The position numbers were made by a program, and so were the translations under genes. This document shows, piece by piece, positions 20,305 to 30,814 of a stretch of DNA of 64,000 bases. Under the pieces are notes generated by a model that was given only the letters and a program-made list of their open reading frames with translations, searched no databases and was not told the origin of the DNA. The DNA lies in assembly GCA_007125165.1 (NCBI GenBank), contig SLDV01000031.1, forward strand, positions 1 to 64,000, given 5' to 3'. Each line of letters opens with the position of its first letter. The first letter of the stretch is position 1. Source of the stretch: Geobacteraceae bacterium. Lineage in GTDB: Bacteria > Desulfobacterota > Desulfuromonadia > Desulfuromonadales > Geopsychrobacteraceae.

Positions 20305-21308
20305 TGCTCTCCTCCAGTGGGAATTCGTCCCGAAACGCGTACCGCTTTTTTGTTCCCCTGAACGCCCACCATTCCCAGAAACTTAGGACGCTCTTCAACC
20401 AATATTCTGACCGGAGTCTGTGGTTTGCAGCCAAGGTCGATGACGTCGCCGACCTGAAAGTTGAGGATATCCCTCACCCGCAGTGACAAAGATGCCAGCC
20501 TGACCTCCACTTTTACCTCCATGTTATCCAGCTCATCACAGACCAGCTTCTGCCAGCGAGTACTCTGCAGGGTACTGGTGGGCACCGCTTTGTGTTTCTG
20601 TTTTTTCTGCAGAGGCTCAAGGGTCAGGTGGGGGATGACCAGCGTAATGTGCCCTTCAAGATTATCGATCACTACCTTGAATTGTGAAATCGCCACACCG
20701 ACTTCCGGATCGACGAAGTTCAGCAGACGCAAATTACTGACCACCTCAACCAGACTGGCGTCGATGGCCTGAATCTGAGCAAATCCCTTGTTTAATTCAG
20801 GACATGCCGTGGCAATCAGATCGCGCAGAACATTCAGCTCGATAGCACTTAACGGACGCTCCGGTATCAATGCCTGCGCCTCGGAATTTCCGCCCAGAAC
20901 CATCTCCATCAGCGAAAAGGCCAACTGCTCATCAAAAATCAACAGCCCGCCACCGGTCAGGGGTTCGAGCTGCAGAACAGCAACCGCTCCACGTCCGGAC
21001 AAGCGCTGCAACAGGGCATCGAATGACATGGATTCCAAGGCTTCAAGCTTGACCTGAGCTGCACGCTGAAATCGGGTTGACAAGGACATGGCGTAGTTAC
21101 GGGCAAAACTATCGAGAACCAGATCAAAGTTCTTCAGTCGCCATCCTTCCGGTCCACTGGTGCGGAACAGATTACAGCTCTGAACAGATTTTTTGTCGGC
21201 GCTTTGAGCCGACTCAGAGCCGACCGCATCGACATCGACATCGACCTGGCCTTGACGGACCGCCGACAGCAGATCGGCAATTTCTTCTTTACTGAGTATC
21301 TTTTCCAC
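20301..21308 (-). CDS. fliM: Flagellar motor switch protein FliM
   Basis: MEKILSKEEIADLLSAVRQG; switch/SpoA domain at C-terminus. Confidence 0.96.
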   Translation of the reverse strand: MEKILSKEEIADLLSAVRQGQVDVDVDAVGSESAQSADKKSVQSCNLFRTSGPEGWRLKNFDLVLDSFARNYAMSLSTRFQRAAQVKLEALESMSFDALLQRLSGRGAVAVLQLEPLTGGGLLIFDEQLAFSLMEMVLGGNSEAQALIPERPLSAIELNVLRDLIATACPELNKGFAQIQAIDASLVEVVSNLRLLNFVDPEVGVAISQFKVVIDNLEGHITLVIPHLTLEPLQKKQKHKAVPTSTLQSTRWQKLVCDELDNMEVKVEVRLASLSLRVRDILNFQVGDVIDLGCKPQTPVRILVEERPKFLGMVGVQGNKKAVRVSGRIPTGGEQ

Positions 21309-21319
21309 AAGGCTGTCCT

Positions 21320-21808
21320 TTACTGGACGACAAAATCAGTAAAATAGATACGCTTCACCTTGCCGCTAAGCAGCAGGCTGTTGATCCGATTAAGCAGTTC
21401 GGCACGTAATTGCAGCCTCCCCTGGAGATCACTCAGTTCGGTAAAGGTCTTGTTGCCGATCAACAGGAGAATGGCATCCTGTATCTGCGGCATACGCTGA
21501 CTCAACTCCGCGGCCACCTGGGCAGTTTCCGCTTCGAGGGTGATAGCGGCTTTCAGATAGCGCACTTCCCCTTCATCCATAATGTTTACAATAAAGCCGT
21601 CGATGTGAACCATGGGGCCGACCTCCTTGGCCCGCCGCTCCATCAATGCCTGTTCCTGCTCCGGTGTCAGATCCTGATCTCCGCTGAAAAACAGGTAGGC
21701 ACCGACACCGATACCGATGAGCAGAACAACACTCACAGCAATGATGATCATCATTTTGTTTTTGGAACCACTACCCTCTTCAGTTTTTTTTGCGTCTTCT
21801 TTTGCCAT
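21320..21808 (-). CDS. fliL: Flagellar basal body-associated protein FliL
   Basis: Single TM followed by FIVNIMDEGEVRYLKAAITLE; upstream of fliM. Confidence 0.93.
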   Translation of the reverse strand: MAKEDAKKTEEGSGSKNKMMIIIAVSVVLLIGIGVGAYLFFSGDQDLTPEQEQALMERRAKEVGPMVHIDGFIVNIMDEGEVRYLKAAITLEAETAQVAAELSQRMPQIQDAILLLIGNKTFTELSDLQGRLQLRAELLNRINSLLLSGKVKRIYFTDFVVQ

Positions 21809-21894
21809 GGCCCTGTCCTTCCTTGAACCCTGTAACGTTTGGACAACATAAATGATCTGTAGATGAGAACTTTGAACTCCTTTCCAGTCGAACG

Positions 21895-22632
21895 CTAGAA
21901 AGGTGCCTGATCCCTCACATCGATCAGGAACGGCAACTCCTGCTGCGGATCCCCCTGACTCTCAAGGACGAACTCAACCCGCCGATTCAGAGCGCGTTCA
22001 CGCTCACTGACGTTAGGAAACAACGGCCGGTGCGAGCCGTAACCGGTGGCGGATATGCGTGTCAGGGGCAACAACTGATTCTCTGTCATAAATCGCAGCA
22101 CCGAAACCGCGCGGGCAACGGAAAGTTCCCAGTTGAGCATATCGTCGCCGATATCATCGGTATGTCCTTCAATCTTTACGTTCAGCGGCAGTGGGCGAAC
22201 TAAGGCCGCCACACTACGCAGGGTTGATCCGGCATCCGGATTTAAAGTCGATTGCCCCGAACCAAAGAGTATCGCCTCATCGACACGCAAAACAACGGCG
22301 CCGCGATCCTCTACCAGCTTGATTTTTCGGTCCAGCTTCAGTTCCCGCAACTGCGTTCTCAAGCGCTGATAGACCCGGGCGTTAAAATCGTCATCTATCG
22401 GCACATGAGGCATAACCTGCGGCGGGGCAACTTCTGTCCGGGTACTGCTGGCGAGGACTCCGATACCAAAGGCTCCGGACAGTGAATCGGCGGCCTGCTG
22501 AAACCTGACCTGGTCGAGGGTGGCCATGGACAACAGCAAAACAAAAAAGGTCAGCAGCAGGGTCATCATGTCGCTGAAGGTGACCATCCATAAGGGCGCT
22601 CCGGCCATTGGCTTTTTCTGTTTTTTTGCCAT
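21895..22632 (-). CDS. motB: Flagellar motor protein MotB (OmpA-like)
   Basis: APLWMVTFSDMMTLLLTFFVLLLSM; KIEGHTDDIGDDMLNWELSVARAVSVLRFM. Confidence 0.95.
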   Translation of the reverse strand: MAKKQKKPMAGAPLWMVTFSDMMTLLLTFFVLLLSMATLDQVRFQQAADSLSGAFGIGVLASSTRTEVAPPQVMPHVPIDDDFNARVYQRLRTQLRELKLDRKIKLVEDRGAVVLRVDEAILFGSGQSTLNPDAGSTLRSVAALVRPLPLNVKIEGHTDDIGDDMLNWELSVARAVSVLRFMTENQLLPLTRISATGYGSHRPLFPNVSERERALNRRVEFVLESQGDPQQELPFLIDVRDQAPF

Positions 22633-22645
22633 CGGTCAACCTTTA

Positions 22646-23410
22646 TCAACCAAAATTGCTCTGCCGTTCCCTGGGGGCAACAAAAGCGTGCAGACGTTGT
22701 TCCATCAAGCGGGGATTTTCCCCTTCGAGAATGGCTTTCATCCCTTCGGTGACCAGGGTTTTATTCAGGACCTCGCTGGCTGATCTGAGTTTCAATTTGC
22801 CGGCGATGGGATTAGCAACAACATTGGCAATAACCGCACCATAAAAAGTGGTTAACAGGGCAAGCGCCATCGCCGGTCCGATGGTGGAAGGATCATCCAT
22901 GGTCTGCAGCATCTGCACCAGACCGATGAGGGTTCCAATCATGCCCATGGCCGGCGAATAGGCGGCAAAGGTGGAAAAAATCTCCGCGCCCTTGTCATGA
23001 CGTTCCATGACATATTCGATCTCACGTTCCAGCATCTCTTTCAGGGCCTCTGGCTCCTGGCCGTCAACCGCCATCTGCAAGCCCTTGAGAAAAAACTCGT
23101 CATCAATGTCGTTCATCACCGACTGTAGCGACAATATCCCTTCTTTACGGGCTTTTCCGGCATAGGTAATGAGCCGCGAGATGGTATCAACCGGGGAGTG
23201 GGTTTTGTGCATGAAGGCCTTACTGGCAACCTTGACAGCCCCCATGATGTCACCAAAGGGAAAGTGGACCAGCACGGTACCGAAGGTTCCACCAACGACA
23301 ATGGTCAAGGCGGCAATGTCGATGAAAACCAACAGTGAGCTGCCCTGCGTGATGGCGGTAAGCATCAGGCCGAAGGCGGCAATCAGACCGATAATTGTTG
23401 CCAGATCCAT
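22646..23410 (-). CDS. motA: Flagellar motor protein MotA
   Basis: MotA/ExbB-type: GAEIFSTFAAYSPAMGMIGTLIGLVQML. Confidence 0.95.
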   Translation of the reverse strand: MDLATIIGLIAAFGLMLTAITQGSSLLVFIDIAALTIVVGGTFGTVLVHFPFGDIMGAVKVASKAFMHKTHSPVDTISRLITYAGKARKEGILSLQSVMNDIDDEFFLKGLQMAVDGQEPEALKEMLEREIEYVMERHDKGAEIFSTFAAYSPAMGMIGTLIGLVQMLQTMDDPSTIGPAMALALLTTFYGAVIANVVANPIAGKLKLRSASEVLNKTLVTEGMKAILEGENPRLMEQRLHAFVAPRERQSNFG

Positions 23411-23510
23411 AGTATCCTCGAAGCGATTTGGTCGAAAGAGATCGACGGAGCCTGATGGTCGACCGGCTATCCGTTATAAACAACACAAAAAGTCGTCAAT
23501 TCTTCAGTAA

Positions 23511-23526
23511 AGCAGAGATCGTGCCA
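23511..23526 (-). promoter_or_regulatory. Candidate sigma-54 promoter of motAB
   Basis: Minus strand TGGCAC-GATCT-CTGCT versus TGGCACN5TTGCW, one mismatch; about 100 nt upstream of motA. Confidence 0.55.
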
Positions 23527-23605
23527 TTCTCGTGGAAAACCCTAAATATATTTAAAGCCTTTAAATTTCAACGCATTAAGTCCTTAAAGAATACCTATTG
23601 AATGA

Positions 23606-23643
23606 CGCAAAAAGGTGCCGCCAGGATTTTTCCGGCGGCACCT
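23606..23643 (-). terminator. Rho-independent terminator of flgE
   Basis: Minus strand AGGTGCCGCC-GGAAAAATCCT-GGCGGCACCT followed by TTTTGCG. Confidence 0.8.
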
Positions 23644-23674
23644 CTCCTTAAGTCAGAAATTTGACCTTCGCCGA

Positions 23675-25087
23675 TTAACGCTTGAGGTTGATGACTTCTG
23701 CAAGCATTTCATCGGTGGTTGTAATCGTCTTCGAATTGGCCGAGAAGCCCCGTTGGGTGGTAATCATCTTGACAAACTCGGAGGCCAGGTCAACATTGGA
23801 CAGTTCCAGAGCGTTGGTAAAAATATTGCCGACCCCGGAACCAACAGTACCGACAACCGGTACCCCCGATGAAGTACTCTGGGAGAACATATTATTGCCG
23901 ATTTTATCCAGGGCATTGGGGTTGGTAAATTTTGCCAGGGCCATCTGCATCAGCTTGCGCGGCGCGCCATTGGAGAAATTACCGATGACATAACCCTCGG
24001 CATCAATGCTCAGCTTCACCAGGGTACCGGTGCCGAAACCATCCTGTTCCTGGGATACCACGACTGAAGGACTGGCATACTGGGTCGTCTGCATATCGAT
24101 AGCGATCTGTTGGGTCTGCACCGCGCCGTTGCTCCAGGGCAAGTTGCCGCTGGGAATTACCGCTTTCGGTTGTGGAAACACCGGGTCGCCGTACTGATCA
24201 GCAGCAGGCCAGGTTGACCGGTCCGACAAGTTCACTCCAGCCTCCAGAAAACCGGTATAAAGGGGATTACCATCAACAATGACCAGATTCCCGCTGGCAT
24301 CAAAGTCGAGGACGCCGCGACCGACAACAGATAGTTCCCCCGCAGTTCCGCCGGTAATTTCTCCCCCGTCAACCACCGCATTCCACTCCCATTGCTGCTC
24401 GCCAACCTTGGTGAAATAAGTGGTCATCAAATGGGTACTGCCAAGGCTGTCAAATACCTGGAGTGAGGTGGCGTAATTCGATGTTACTGAGGGATTTTCC
24501 GGATCAAAATACAACGATGCAGATGGATCTGTTGGCGGCGGGTCAATGGCGGCAATCGTCTGTGCATCTGAATTCAGGTTGGTATTCAGATTAACATTTG
24601 CCGTCGGTCCGGACTGGGTGAAGGAGTTGGTATTGACGTAGATCGGAGCCAAATCACCAACCGTGTTACCGTTGCTGTCCAGATCATAGCCCATGACGTT
24701 GTACCCTTCCGGATTTACCAGAAAACCACCTGCGTCGAAGCGGAAGGCGCCGGCACGGGTGTAAAAATTACCGGCGTTGCCGGAAAGGGGATCGCTGACA
24801 ATAAAAAATCCGGCGCCTTCAACGGCGAGATCGGTATTGGTTGCGGTGTTTTCGAAGGTACCCTGACTGAAAATATTGTCAACGATGGAAAGGCCAACCC
24901 CACGACCGACCTGAGACGCGCCGCCGGAACCGGAAATCTGGCTGGAAAGAAGATCGCCGAAGATGGCCCGACTCGATTTGAACCCGATGGTATTGGCGTT
25001 GGCGATGTTGTTACCGATAACGCTCATGGCGTTGGCATTGGCGTTCAGTCCACTGACACCACTGTAAAGAGAATTGGATACTCCCAT
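23675..25087 (-). CDS. flgE: Flagellar hook protein FlgE
   Basis: SLYSGVSGLNANANAMSVIGNNIANANTIGFKSSRAIFGDLL; C-terminal MITTQRGFSANSKTITTTDEML. Confidence 0.96.
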   Translation of the reverse strand: MGVSNSLYSGVSGLNANANAMSVIGNNIANANTIGFKSSRAIFGDLLSSQISGSGGASQVGRGVGLSIVDNIFSQGTFENTATNTDLAVEGAGFFIVSDPLSGNAGNFYTRAGAFRFDAGGFLVNPEGYNVMGYDLDSNGNTVGDLAPIYVNTNSFTQSGPTANVNLNTNLNSDAQTIAAIDPPPTDPSASLYFDPENPSVTSNYATSLQVFDSLGSTHLMTTYFTKVGEQQWEWNAVVDGGEITGGTAGELSVVGRGVLDFDASGNLVIVDGNPLYTGFLEAGVNLSDRSTWPAADQYGDPVFPQPKAVIPSGNLPWSNGAVQTQQIAIDMQTTQYASPSVVVSQEQDGFGTGTLVKLSIDAEGYVIGNFSNGAPRKLMQMALAKFTNPNALDKIGNNMFSQSTSSGVPVVGTVGSGVGNIFTNALELSNVDLASEFVKMITTQRGFSANSKTITTTDEMLAEVINLKR

Positions 25088-25169
25088 GATGTAACTCCTT
25101 TTTGTCGAAAGCCGCGTCCGTCGGTCGGCGGCTTGCGAACCTCCTCAAGATGAGGACCGGTTCGATGGT

Positions 25170-25553
25170 TTAGGCGATAACGGCACTGTCGATATTGGTA
25201 AATACGTTGTTTTTCAGTTGCTCCTTGCTCACGACCGTTACCACGGTCTCATTTTTAACACTGACCACCAGGGCGGTATCGTCGAGCATCACCAGGGATT
25301 CGCGCCCCCCTTTAACGTTGATCTGCTCAATGGCCGATTCCAGGCGTTGCAACTGATGGGGATTAAAAGCAATCCCCCGACTTTGCATGCGCTCGGTTGC
25401 ATGGCGCGAGAATTTAATACTCTCCGGCGCCATTTTGTCACGCAGCAGGGCGTCAAAGTTGGTTCCGGTTGCCGGTGCATTATTCGGTTTTTTAGCCGAA
25501 GGCTGCCCGGCAGGAAATACCGGTTGTGGAAAGATGTTGATCGAATCCGTCAT
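25170..25553 (-). CDS. Flagellar operon protein, TIGR02530-like
   Basis: IKFSRHATERMQSRGIAFNPHQLQRLESAIEQINVKGGRESLVMLDDTALVVSVKN. Confidence 0.85.
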   Translation of the reverse strand: MTDSINIFPQPVFPAGQPSAKKPNNAPATGTNFDALLRDKMAPESIKFSRHATERMQSRGIAFNPHQLQRLESAIEQINVKGGRESLVMLDDTALVVSVKNETVVTVVSKEQLKNNVFTNIDSAVIA

Positions 25554-26215
25554 AGGCCACCTCCGGCCTGGTTAATCCGGCTCATGGCAAAGGTGCCGCT
25601 GCTGGTTTCAAGCTGCACAGGTTTACCACTCAGATCAACGGACTTCACCCGCCCCTTGATCAGACTCGTGCTGTCGATGACCTTCTCATCGGCATCAATG
25701 GCATGAACGATTAGGGAATAATCACCGGGAACCAGCGGCATGCCGACATCGGTATAACCGTCCCAATCGACAAAGTACTGCCCCGGACTGGTTTCACGAG
25801 CGGTAATGGTCGTCAAGGTTGCCCCGCTTTGATTCTGCACATAGAGGGTGACCTTGTCTGCCGGGGCATCAATCCGGTACCCCAGTTGCATCGACTCGCC
25901 GTTAAAACGAAACTGTGACTCTGCAGCAACGACGTCCTGACCAATGAGGCTTAGCGCTGACATTTTTTCCATTTCACCGCTCATCCGGCTGAGCTGTTCA
26001 AGACTCTTGTTAGCATTCGTCAACTGCTCCAGTTGGCCGAACTGCGCCAATTGGGAGGTGAACTCCGTCGGATCCGCCGGGTTGAGGGGATCCTGATGCT
26101 GTAATTGGGCGACGAGGAGCTTGAGAAAGTCCTCCTTGCCCATGGAGACATCCCGGTCCCCCATGTTGGTCAGGGGCGGAGGCTGGGATGAAATGGCTGA
26201 ACTGATTGCTGTCAT
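25550..26215 (-). CDS. flgD: Flagellar hook assembly (capping) protein FlgD
   Basis: MGKEDFLKLLVAQLQHQDPLNPADPTEFTSQLAQFGQLEQL. Confidence 0.96.
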   Translation of the reverse strand: MTAISSAISSQPPPLTNMGDRDVSMGKEDFLKLLVAQLQHQDPLNPADPTEFTSQLAQFGQLEQLTNANKSLEQLSRMSGEMEKMSALSLIGQDVVAAESQFRFNGESMQLGYRIDAPADKVTLYVQNQSGATLTTITARETSPGQYFVDWDGYTDVGMPLVPGDYSLIVHAIDADEKVIDSTSLIKGRVKSVDLSGKPVQLETSSGTFAMSRINQAGGGL

Positions 26216-26253
26216 GATCTTATAACCTCCCTTAACAGGGCCTCTTGTGCAGA

Positions 26254-27816
26254 TTAAACACGGAGGCTGATACCTCTACCACCATTCTGGACGAAATGCT
26301 CCAGAGGAATGTGTTGATCTTCCGGCATCTCTTCCTGTGCGCTACGCTCAGCTTCTGCCAGAAGCTCTGCCTCAGCACGCTGGCGGGCGAGATCTTGCGC
26401 CTGACCCTGGTGCTGATTCTGTCGTGCATCACTGCTGACCTGGAAATGGTCAACCTTCAACCCCTGTTCTGCCAGAGCGCTGCGCAATTGACCCAGATTC
26501 CGTTCCAGAACTTCCTGGACCTGCTGGGTCTGGGCATGAAGATTGGCACGCACCCGATCACCCTCAACCATCAGCTCGATCCTTAAAGCGCCAAGCTCTG
26601 CCGGATGCAGGCGCAAAACCATCCGCCCCGACTCACCCCTACTGCTGCCTGAGAGATGGGTCACCACCTGGTCAAAAATCTGACTGTCCGGCACTTGCTG
26701 ACTGCCGGCGAAGGGCGCAGCGACCGGTGTCGGTACACTGATGGCCTGTGTAGCGGCAACGGGGGGTTGCTGGACATGCAGATGATTCTGTTGCTGTCCG
26801 CCGCCATCAACAGGCGGCTTTGCTGCAGTAGCAACATTGTGCAAAGCAAGCGGCACCTCTACCTTCTCTGTCACCTTGGTTAAAACCGCCTCTTCAGATG
26901 GCGTAGTCGCCGGTGGCTGTTGTGACTGCTGAGAATACTGTCCTGGTGGCTCCACTATCCGCGATTGTGCTGCATACTGCTGACGTGGCTTGAGCAGATC
27001 GCTGAAGCGCGACTCAAGTGGTGATTTTGTAACTTCTTCACCATTAACCTTAACTGGAGCATCGATCATCCGGGCGTCCGCTGAAGGCACCTCAACGCCC
27101 TTGTTTGCAATGGCGGCCTTGTTGACTGGAACCTGATCATCTTTCAATCCGGCTTGCTGCATGGCGCCACGCATCTGTTGCACACGTGCACGCAACTGTT
27201 CCAGTGTTTGTGCTGCAGTCAGGCTCTGTTCAACCTGCTGTTGCGGTCTGTCGGAACCGGACTGTGCCTCTTTGTTGACAGCCTGTTCAGTGAAGTACTG
27301 ATTAAACAGAGCTGCCAGCTTTTCTATCTGCTGTTCTGGTGTATGCCCCTGTTCCGATGCTGGAGCTTGCGATTCGCTGTCCTCTGTAACGACCTGCTGC
27401 TGCCACAATTCCGGCACTGTCGTAACATCGTCAACCAGATCGATCAACTGCTGCAGATCTGCTTGCTCCATTGAGTCCGGAACCATTCCGTGTTCCATCA
27501 TCAATATCAACCTACTCAGCAGGTCGGTATCGATATCAGCCTGATCAATCAGGTCTTGCTGATCCGGTTGCAAATCGAACAACGGCTTAACCTCCTGCTC
27601 GAACAGTTCGGAAAACCTGTTCACGAAAGCAAGGTTGCCGGCCATCATCATCTGCCCCTGCTGTTGGTGCTCGGAGCCTTGTGAGACCATCTGCCGGTGT
27701 TCTTGTTGCGCCAGGGCCCGGCCAAAAAAATGCCCCTGTCCCTCTGTCGCTTTACCGGCGGACGGCATATCGCCCGAAGAAGCGGCAGGCGCAATTAACA
27801 TCGCTGCATTCATCAT
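26254..27816 (-). CDS. fliK: Flagellar hook-length control protein FliK
   Basis: Gln-rich; C-terminal MVLRLHPAELGALRIELMVEGDRVRANLHAQTQQVQEVLERNLGQLRSAL; start set to MMNAAM. Confidence 0.92.
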   Translation of the reverse strand: MMNAAMLIAPAASSGDMPSAGKATEGQGHFFGRALAQQEHRQMVSQGSEHQQQGQMMMAGNLAFVNRFSELFEQEVKPLFDLQPDQQDLIDQADIDTDLLSRLILMMEHGMVPDSMEQADLQQLIDLVDDVTTVPELWQQQVVTEDSESQAPASEQGHTPEQQIEKLAALFNQYFTEQAVNKEAQSGSDRPQQQVEQSLTAAQTLEQLRARVQQMRGAMQQAGLKDDQVPVNKAAIANKGVEVPSADARMIDAPVKVNGEEVTKSPLESRFSDLLKPRQQYAAQSRIVEPPGQYSQQSQQPPATTPSEEAVLTKVTEKVEVPLALHNVATAAKPPVDGGGQQQNHLHVQQPPVAATQAISVPTPVAAPFAGSQQVPDSQIFDQVVTHLSGSSRGESGRMVLRLHPAELGALRIELMVEGDRVRANLHAQTQQVQEVLERNLGQLRSALAEQGLKVDHFQVSSDARQNQHQGQAQDLARQRAEAELLAEAERSAQEEMPEDQHIPLEHFVQNGGRGISLRV

Positions 27817-27857
27817 CGCTGTTTCACCTCCTTTCTGTTGGAAAATTATCTGCGGGA

Positions 27858-28370
27858 TCAATTTCCCGGAGTATCATTAACCGACAAGTCGGTAAATGCC
27901 TTGCTCAACCTGAGGGCTGTTTCCGCGTTGAGTCGTTCCATGATCTGTCCAGCAGTCTTTTTCTTGATGCCCAGCAGCAGGTTCACCGCCAGTTGGGTTT
28001 CCAGTTCACTGATCAAAACCGCCGCCTGCTGTGGATTCATACGTTCGTAAATCAGGCTCAATTCAAAAATCCGTTCTTCTTCTTCAGCATCACGACGATC
28101 CAGAAGCCGATTAAGCTCATTACGCAGTTGCTGCATGGCGGCGAGTTTCTTATCGACCTCTGCTTCAAGTGTCTTTAGCTGCAATTCACGTTTGTCAAGC
28201 CGTTCTTCGCGCTCACTCAGGTGTTCATTACGTTCCTGGATGGCCGCCAATATCCGTCGCTCCTCTACCGACGTGAACTGCTCACTATCCGTCAGGGAGA
28301 ACAGAGAGGTGCCGGAGAAGAAAACGATACCGACACTCAGAGTTAAAATGATCAACAGGTGTTTTTTCAT
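27858..28370 (-). CDS. MotE-like / MgtE N-domain-like protein
   Basis: N-terminal signal/TM, coiled coil, IYERMNPQQAAVLISELETQLAVNLLLGIKKKTAGQIMERLN. Confidence 0.8.
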   Translation of the reverse strand: MKKHLLIILTLSVGIVFFSGTSLFSLTDSEQFTSVEERRILAAIQERNEHLSEREERLDKRELQLKTLEAEVDKKLAAMQQLRNELNRLLDRRDAEEEERIFELSLIYERMNPQQAAVLISELETQLAVNLLLGIKKKTAGQIMERLNAETALRLSKAFTDLSVNDTPGN

Positions 28371-28807
28371 GGCATGTTCCTCTTGTTACGGAGGCTGATC
28401 TCATCCATCTGCGTGCGCTCCTTACGGTCCTGATCCTGCCGAAATTCCGCCTCCTGTCGTTCTTTCAGCTTGTCAAGCACCTCACGGTCACGGGCCGCCT
28501 GCAGCAAGGATTCCCGTTGGTTGAGAATCTGTTGCTCCAGTTGTTGAAGCTCAGCCTTCAGTTCAGCACAGCGCCGCCGACAGTGGCCGATGCGTCCTTC
28601 GTACAGATCGATTTCAGCGATGGTCAGACCTTCTTGCTGCCGCAACTTGAGCTGCCGGTCCTGCTCCTGCAACTCTTTTTGTAGTTCGTCCATTCCGGCC
28701 AGCAGCTCTCGCTGCTTCTGCACACTTATGGCAAGTGCCTGCTGAGCCTGATCCTCAAGGGTGTTGCGGTATTTAAGGACCGAGTCCAGTTTGAATTTCT
28801 TGGCCAT
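28367..28807 (-). CDS. fliJ: Flagellar export chaperone FliJ
   Basis: KFKLDSVLKYRNTLEDQAQQALA, coiled-coil; downstream of fliI. Confidence 0.88.
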   Translation of the reverse strand: MAKKFKLDSVLKYRNTLEDQAQQALAISVQKQRELLAGMDELQKELQEQDRQLKLRQQEGLTIAEIDLYEGRIGHCRRRCAELKAELQQLEQQILNQRESLLQAARDREVLDKLKERQEAEFRQDQDRKERTQMDEISLRNKRNMP

Positions 28808-28810
28808 TGC

Positions 28811-30139
28811 TTAGCCTTCCCGCGGGATCTTACGGCGATCAAGAACCAGATCGCGCATCTGCGTCATGGCTGTTTCAAGGTCAAACGACTCATCCATCTC
28901 CTGACGCAAAAAATCATTTACGGCTTCGATGCGGCTGATAGCATAATCAATTTTCTTGTTGCTGCCTTCGGCATAGGCCCCGATGTTGATCAGATCCTCA
29001 GCTTCCTTGTGTGTCGCCATGATCTCGCGGACATTGCCGCTGAGCTGCAGATGATCTTTTGTAATGATGTCGCGCATGACCCGGCTGGTCGAGTTGAGGA
29101 TATCAATCGACGGGTAATGATTGCGAGCAGCCAGATCGCGGGAAAGAACAATATGCCCGTCAAGAATCGAGCGAACTGAATCCGCCACCGGCTCATTCAT
29201 GTCATCCCCTTCGACCAGCACGGTATAGAGACCGGTGATGCTCCCCTTGTTCTTGAAATTGCCGGCCCGCTCGAGCAATTTCGGCAGGGTTGCGAACACC
29301 GACGGCGTATATCCTTTAGTGGTCGGTGGCTCACCAATGGCCAGACCGACCTCCCGCATCGCCATGGCAAAACGGGTCACTGAATCCATCAGCAAGAGAA
29401 CGTCTTTACCCTGGTTGCAAAAGTATTCGGCGATGGTGGTCGCTACAAAGGCACCACGCATCCGCAACAGCGGGGACTGGTCTGAGGTTGCGGTCACAAC
29501 GACCGAGCGGGCCAGCCCCTCCGGACCCAGATCGCGCTCGATAAATTCACGCACCTCACGGCCGCGCTCACCGATCAGCGCAATGACATTGACATCGGCC
29601 TTGGTATGTCTGGCGAGCATGCCAAGCAGAACACTTTTGCCCACCCCGGAGCCTGCCATAATCCCCATGCGCTGACCAGTACCGCAGGTCAACAGGGAAT
29701 TAATCGCCCGCACCCCCAGATCAAGGGGGGCAATAATCGGTTTGCGCGTCATCGGACTGGCCGGCAAGGCGTAGAGCGGACATTCCTCCGCACAGGGCTC
29801 CAACGGCATCTCGTCCAGGGGCCGGCCCAGGGCATCCAGCACTCTGCCGAGTAACTGTTCCCCTACCGGAAGGGTTGCGCTGCTTCGCACAACCTGAATC
29901 AGACTGCCCGGACCCAGACCGCGCAATTCGCCCAGGGGCATCAGCAGCGCCCTGGATTCGCGAAAACCGACCACTTCTGCCGCTATTGCCGGACCACCGT
30001 CACGCGGTAACAGTTTGCACAGGGTGCCAACCGTCGCCGATGGACAGTAACCTTCCACCACCAGGCCGACGATCTGGGTGACCTTGCCACTGACCTTATA
30101 GGGGTTGACGGCCTTTACCTGCTGCACCAGATCGTTCAT
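28811..30139 (-). CDS. fliI: Flagellar export ATPase FliI
   Basis: [64 protein letters not shown]. Confidence 0.98.
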   Translation of the reverse strand: MNDLVQQVKAVNPYKVSGKVTQIVGLVVEGYCPSATVGTLCKLLPRDGGPAIAAEVVGFRESRALLMPLGELRGLGPGSLIQVVRSSATLPVGEQLLGRVLDALGRPLDEMPLEPCAEECPLYALPASPMTRKPIIAPLDLGVRAINSLLTCGTGQRMGIMAGSGVGKSVLLGMLARHTKADVNVIALIGERGREVREFIERDLGPEGLARSVVVTATSDQSPLLRMRGAFVATTIAEYFCNQGKDVLLLMDSVTRFAMAMREVGLAIGEPPTTKGYTPSVFATLPKLLERAGNFKNKGSITGLYTVLVEGDDMNEPVADSVRSILDGHIVLSRDLAARNHYPSIDILNSTSRVMRDIITKDHLQLSGNVREIMATHKEAEDLINIGAYAEGSNKKIDYAISRIEAVNDFLRQEMDESFDLETAMTQMRDLVLDRRKIPREG

Positions 30140-30814
30140 GAGGCTCCTGTAATGGCCTCTTCAAGGGCCTGGCGAATCGCCTCCAGTTGGGTTTCTACAG
30201 TGGCATCGACCTCACCAAGATCCGACTCGATCTTGCAGCCCCCTGCCGTCACTGCAGGATCAGCGTCGATGATCAGGTTTTTCAGACCACTGATGCTGGC
30301 CAGAAACAACGGCTTGTGCTCATTGACGGCATCAAGGTCCGCTGGATTGACCTTGATCCGGTAATGGTCTGAGCGAACGGAAGCTTTCAGCGCCTCTTCT
30401 ATCACCCGGGTAATAATCTCCGGATTGAAACTGACCTCCCGATGAATCACCTGCTCAGCAATGGCCATCACCAGACGCAGCATGTCTTCGCGGCTGTTTT
30501 GAGCCATGGCCAAACGCAACTGACTGACTTCAGCCAGCGCGGTTGCCAGAGCCTGAGCCGCCGACTCCAGCTTTGCTGCGGTAGAATTCATGGCGTCAAG
30601 TTGACCCTGGGCATAGGCCTCTTCCATCCCTTTCTTCGATTGCGCAGTAGCCTGCAGCGATGGAGAGCTGGTCGGACACTCGGTCGACTTGGGGGTTTGA
30701 TCGGATACAAAAGCATGAGCCGCCGCCGTTACAGTACCACCCTCACCAAACGAGCTGAAATGGTACTCCCTGACATCGTTTATTTCCGTACCCCGATAAA
30801 TTTTAGACAAGCTC
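30136..30814 (-). CDS. fliH: Flagellar export regulator FliH
   Basis: [61 protein letters not shown]; start set to MSLSKIY. Confidence 0.88.

Noticed and set aside
25110-25135. AAGCCGC...GCGGCTT hairpin between flgE and the TIGR02530-like gene
   Set aside because: No T-tract and a 7-bp stem only; could be chance or an RNA-processing site, not enough to claim a terminator.
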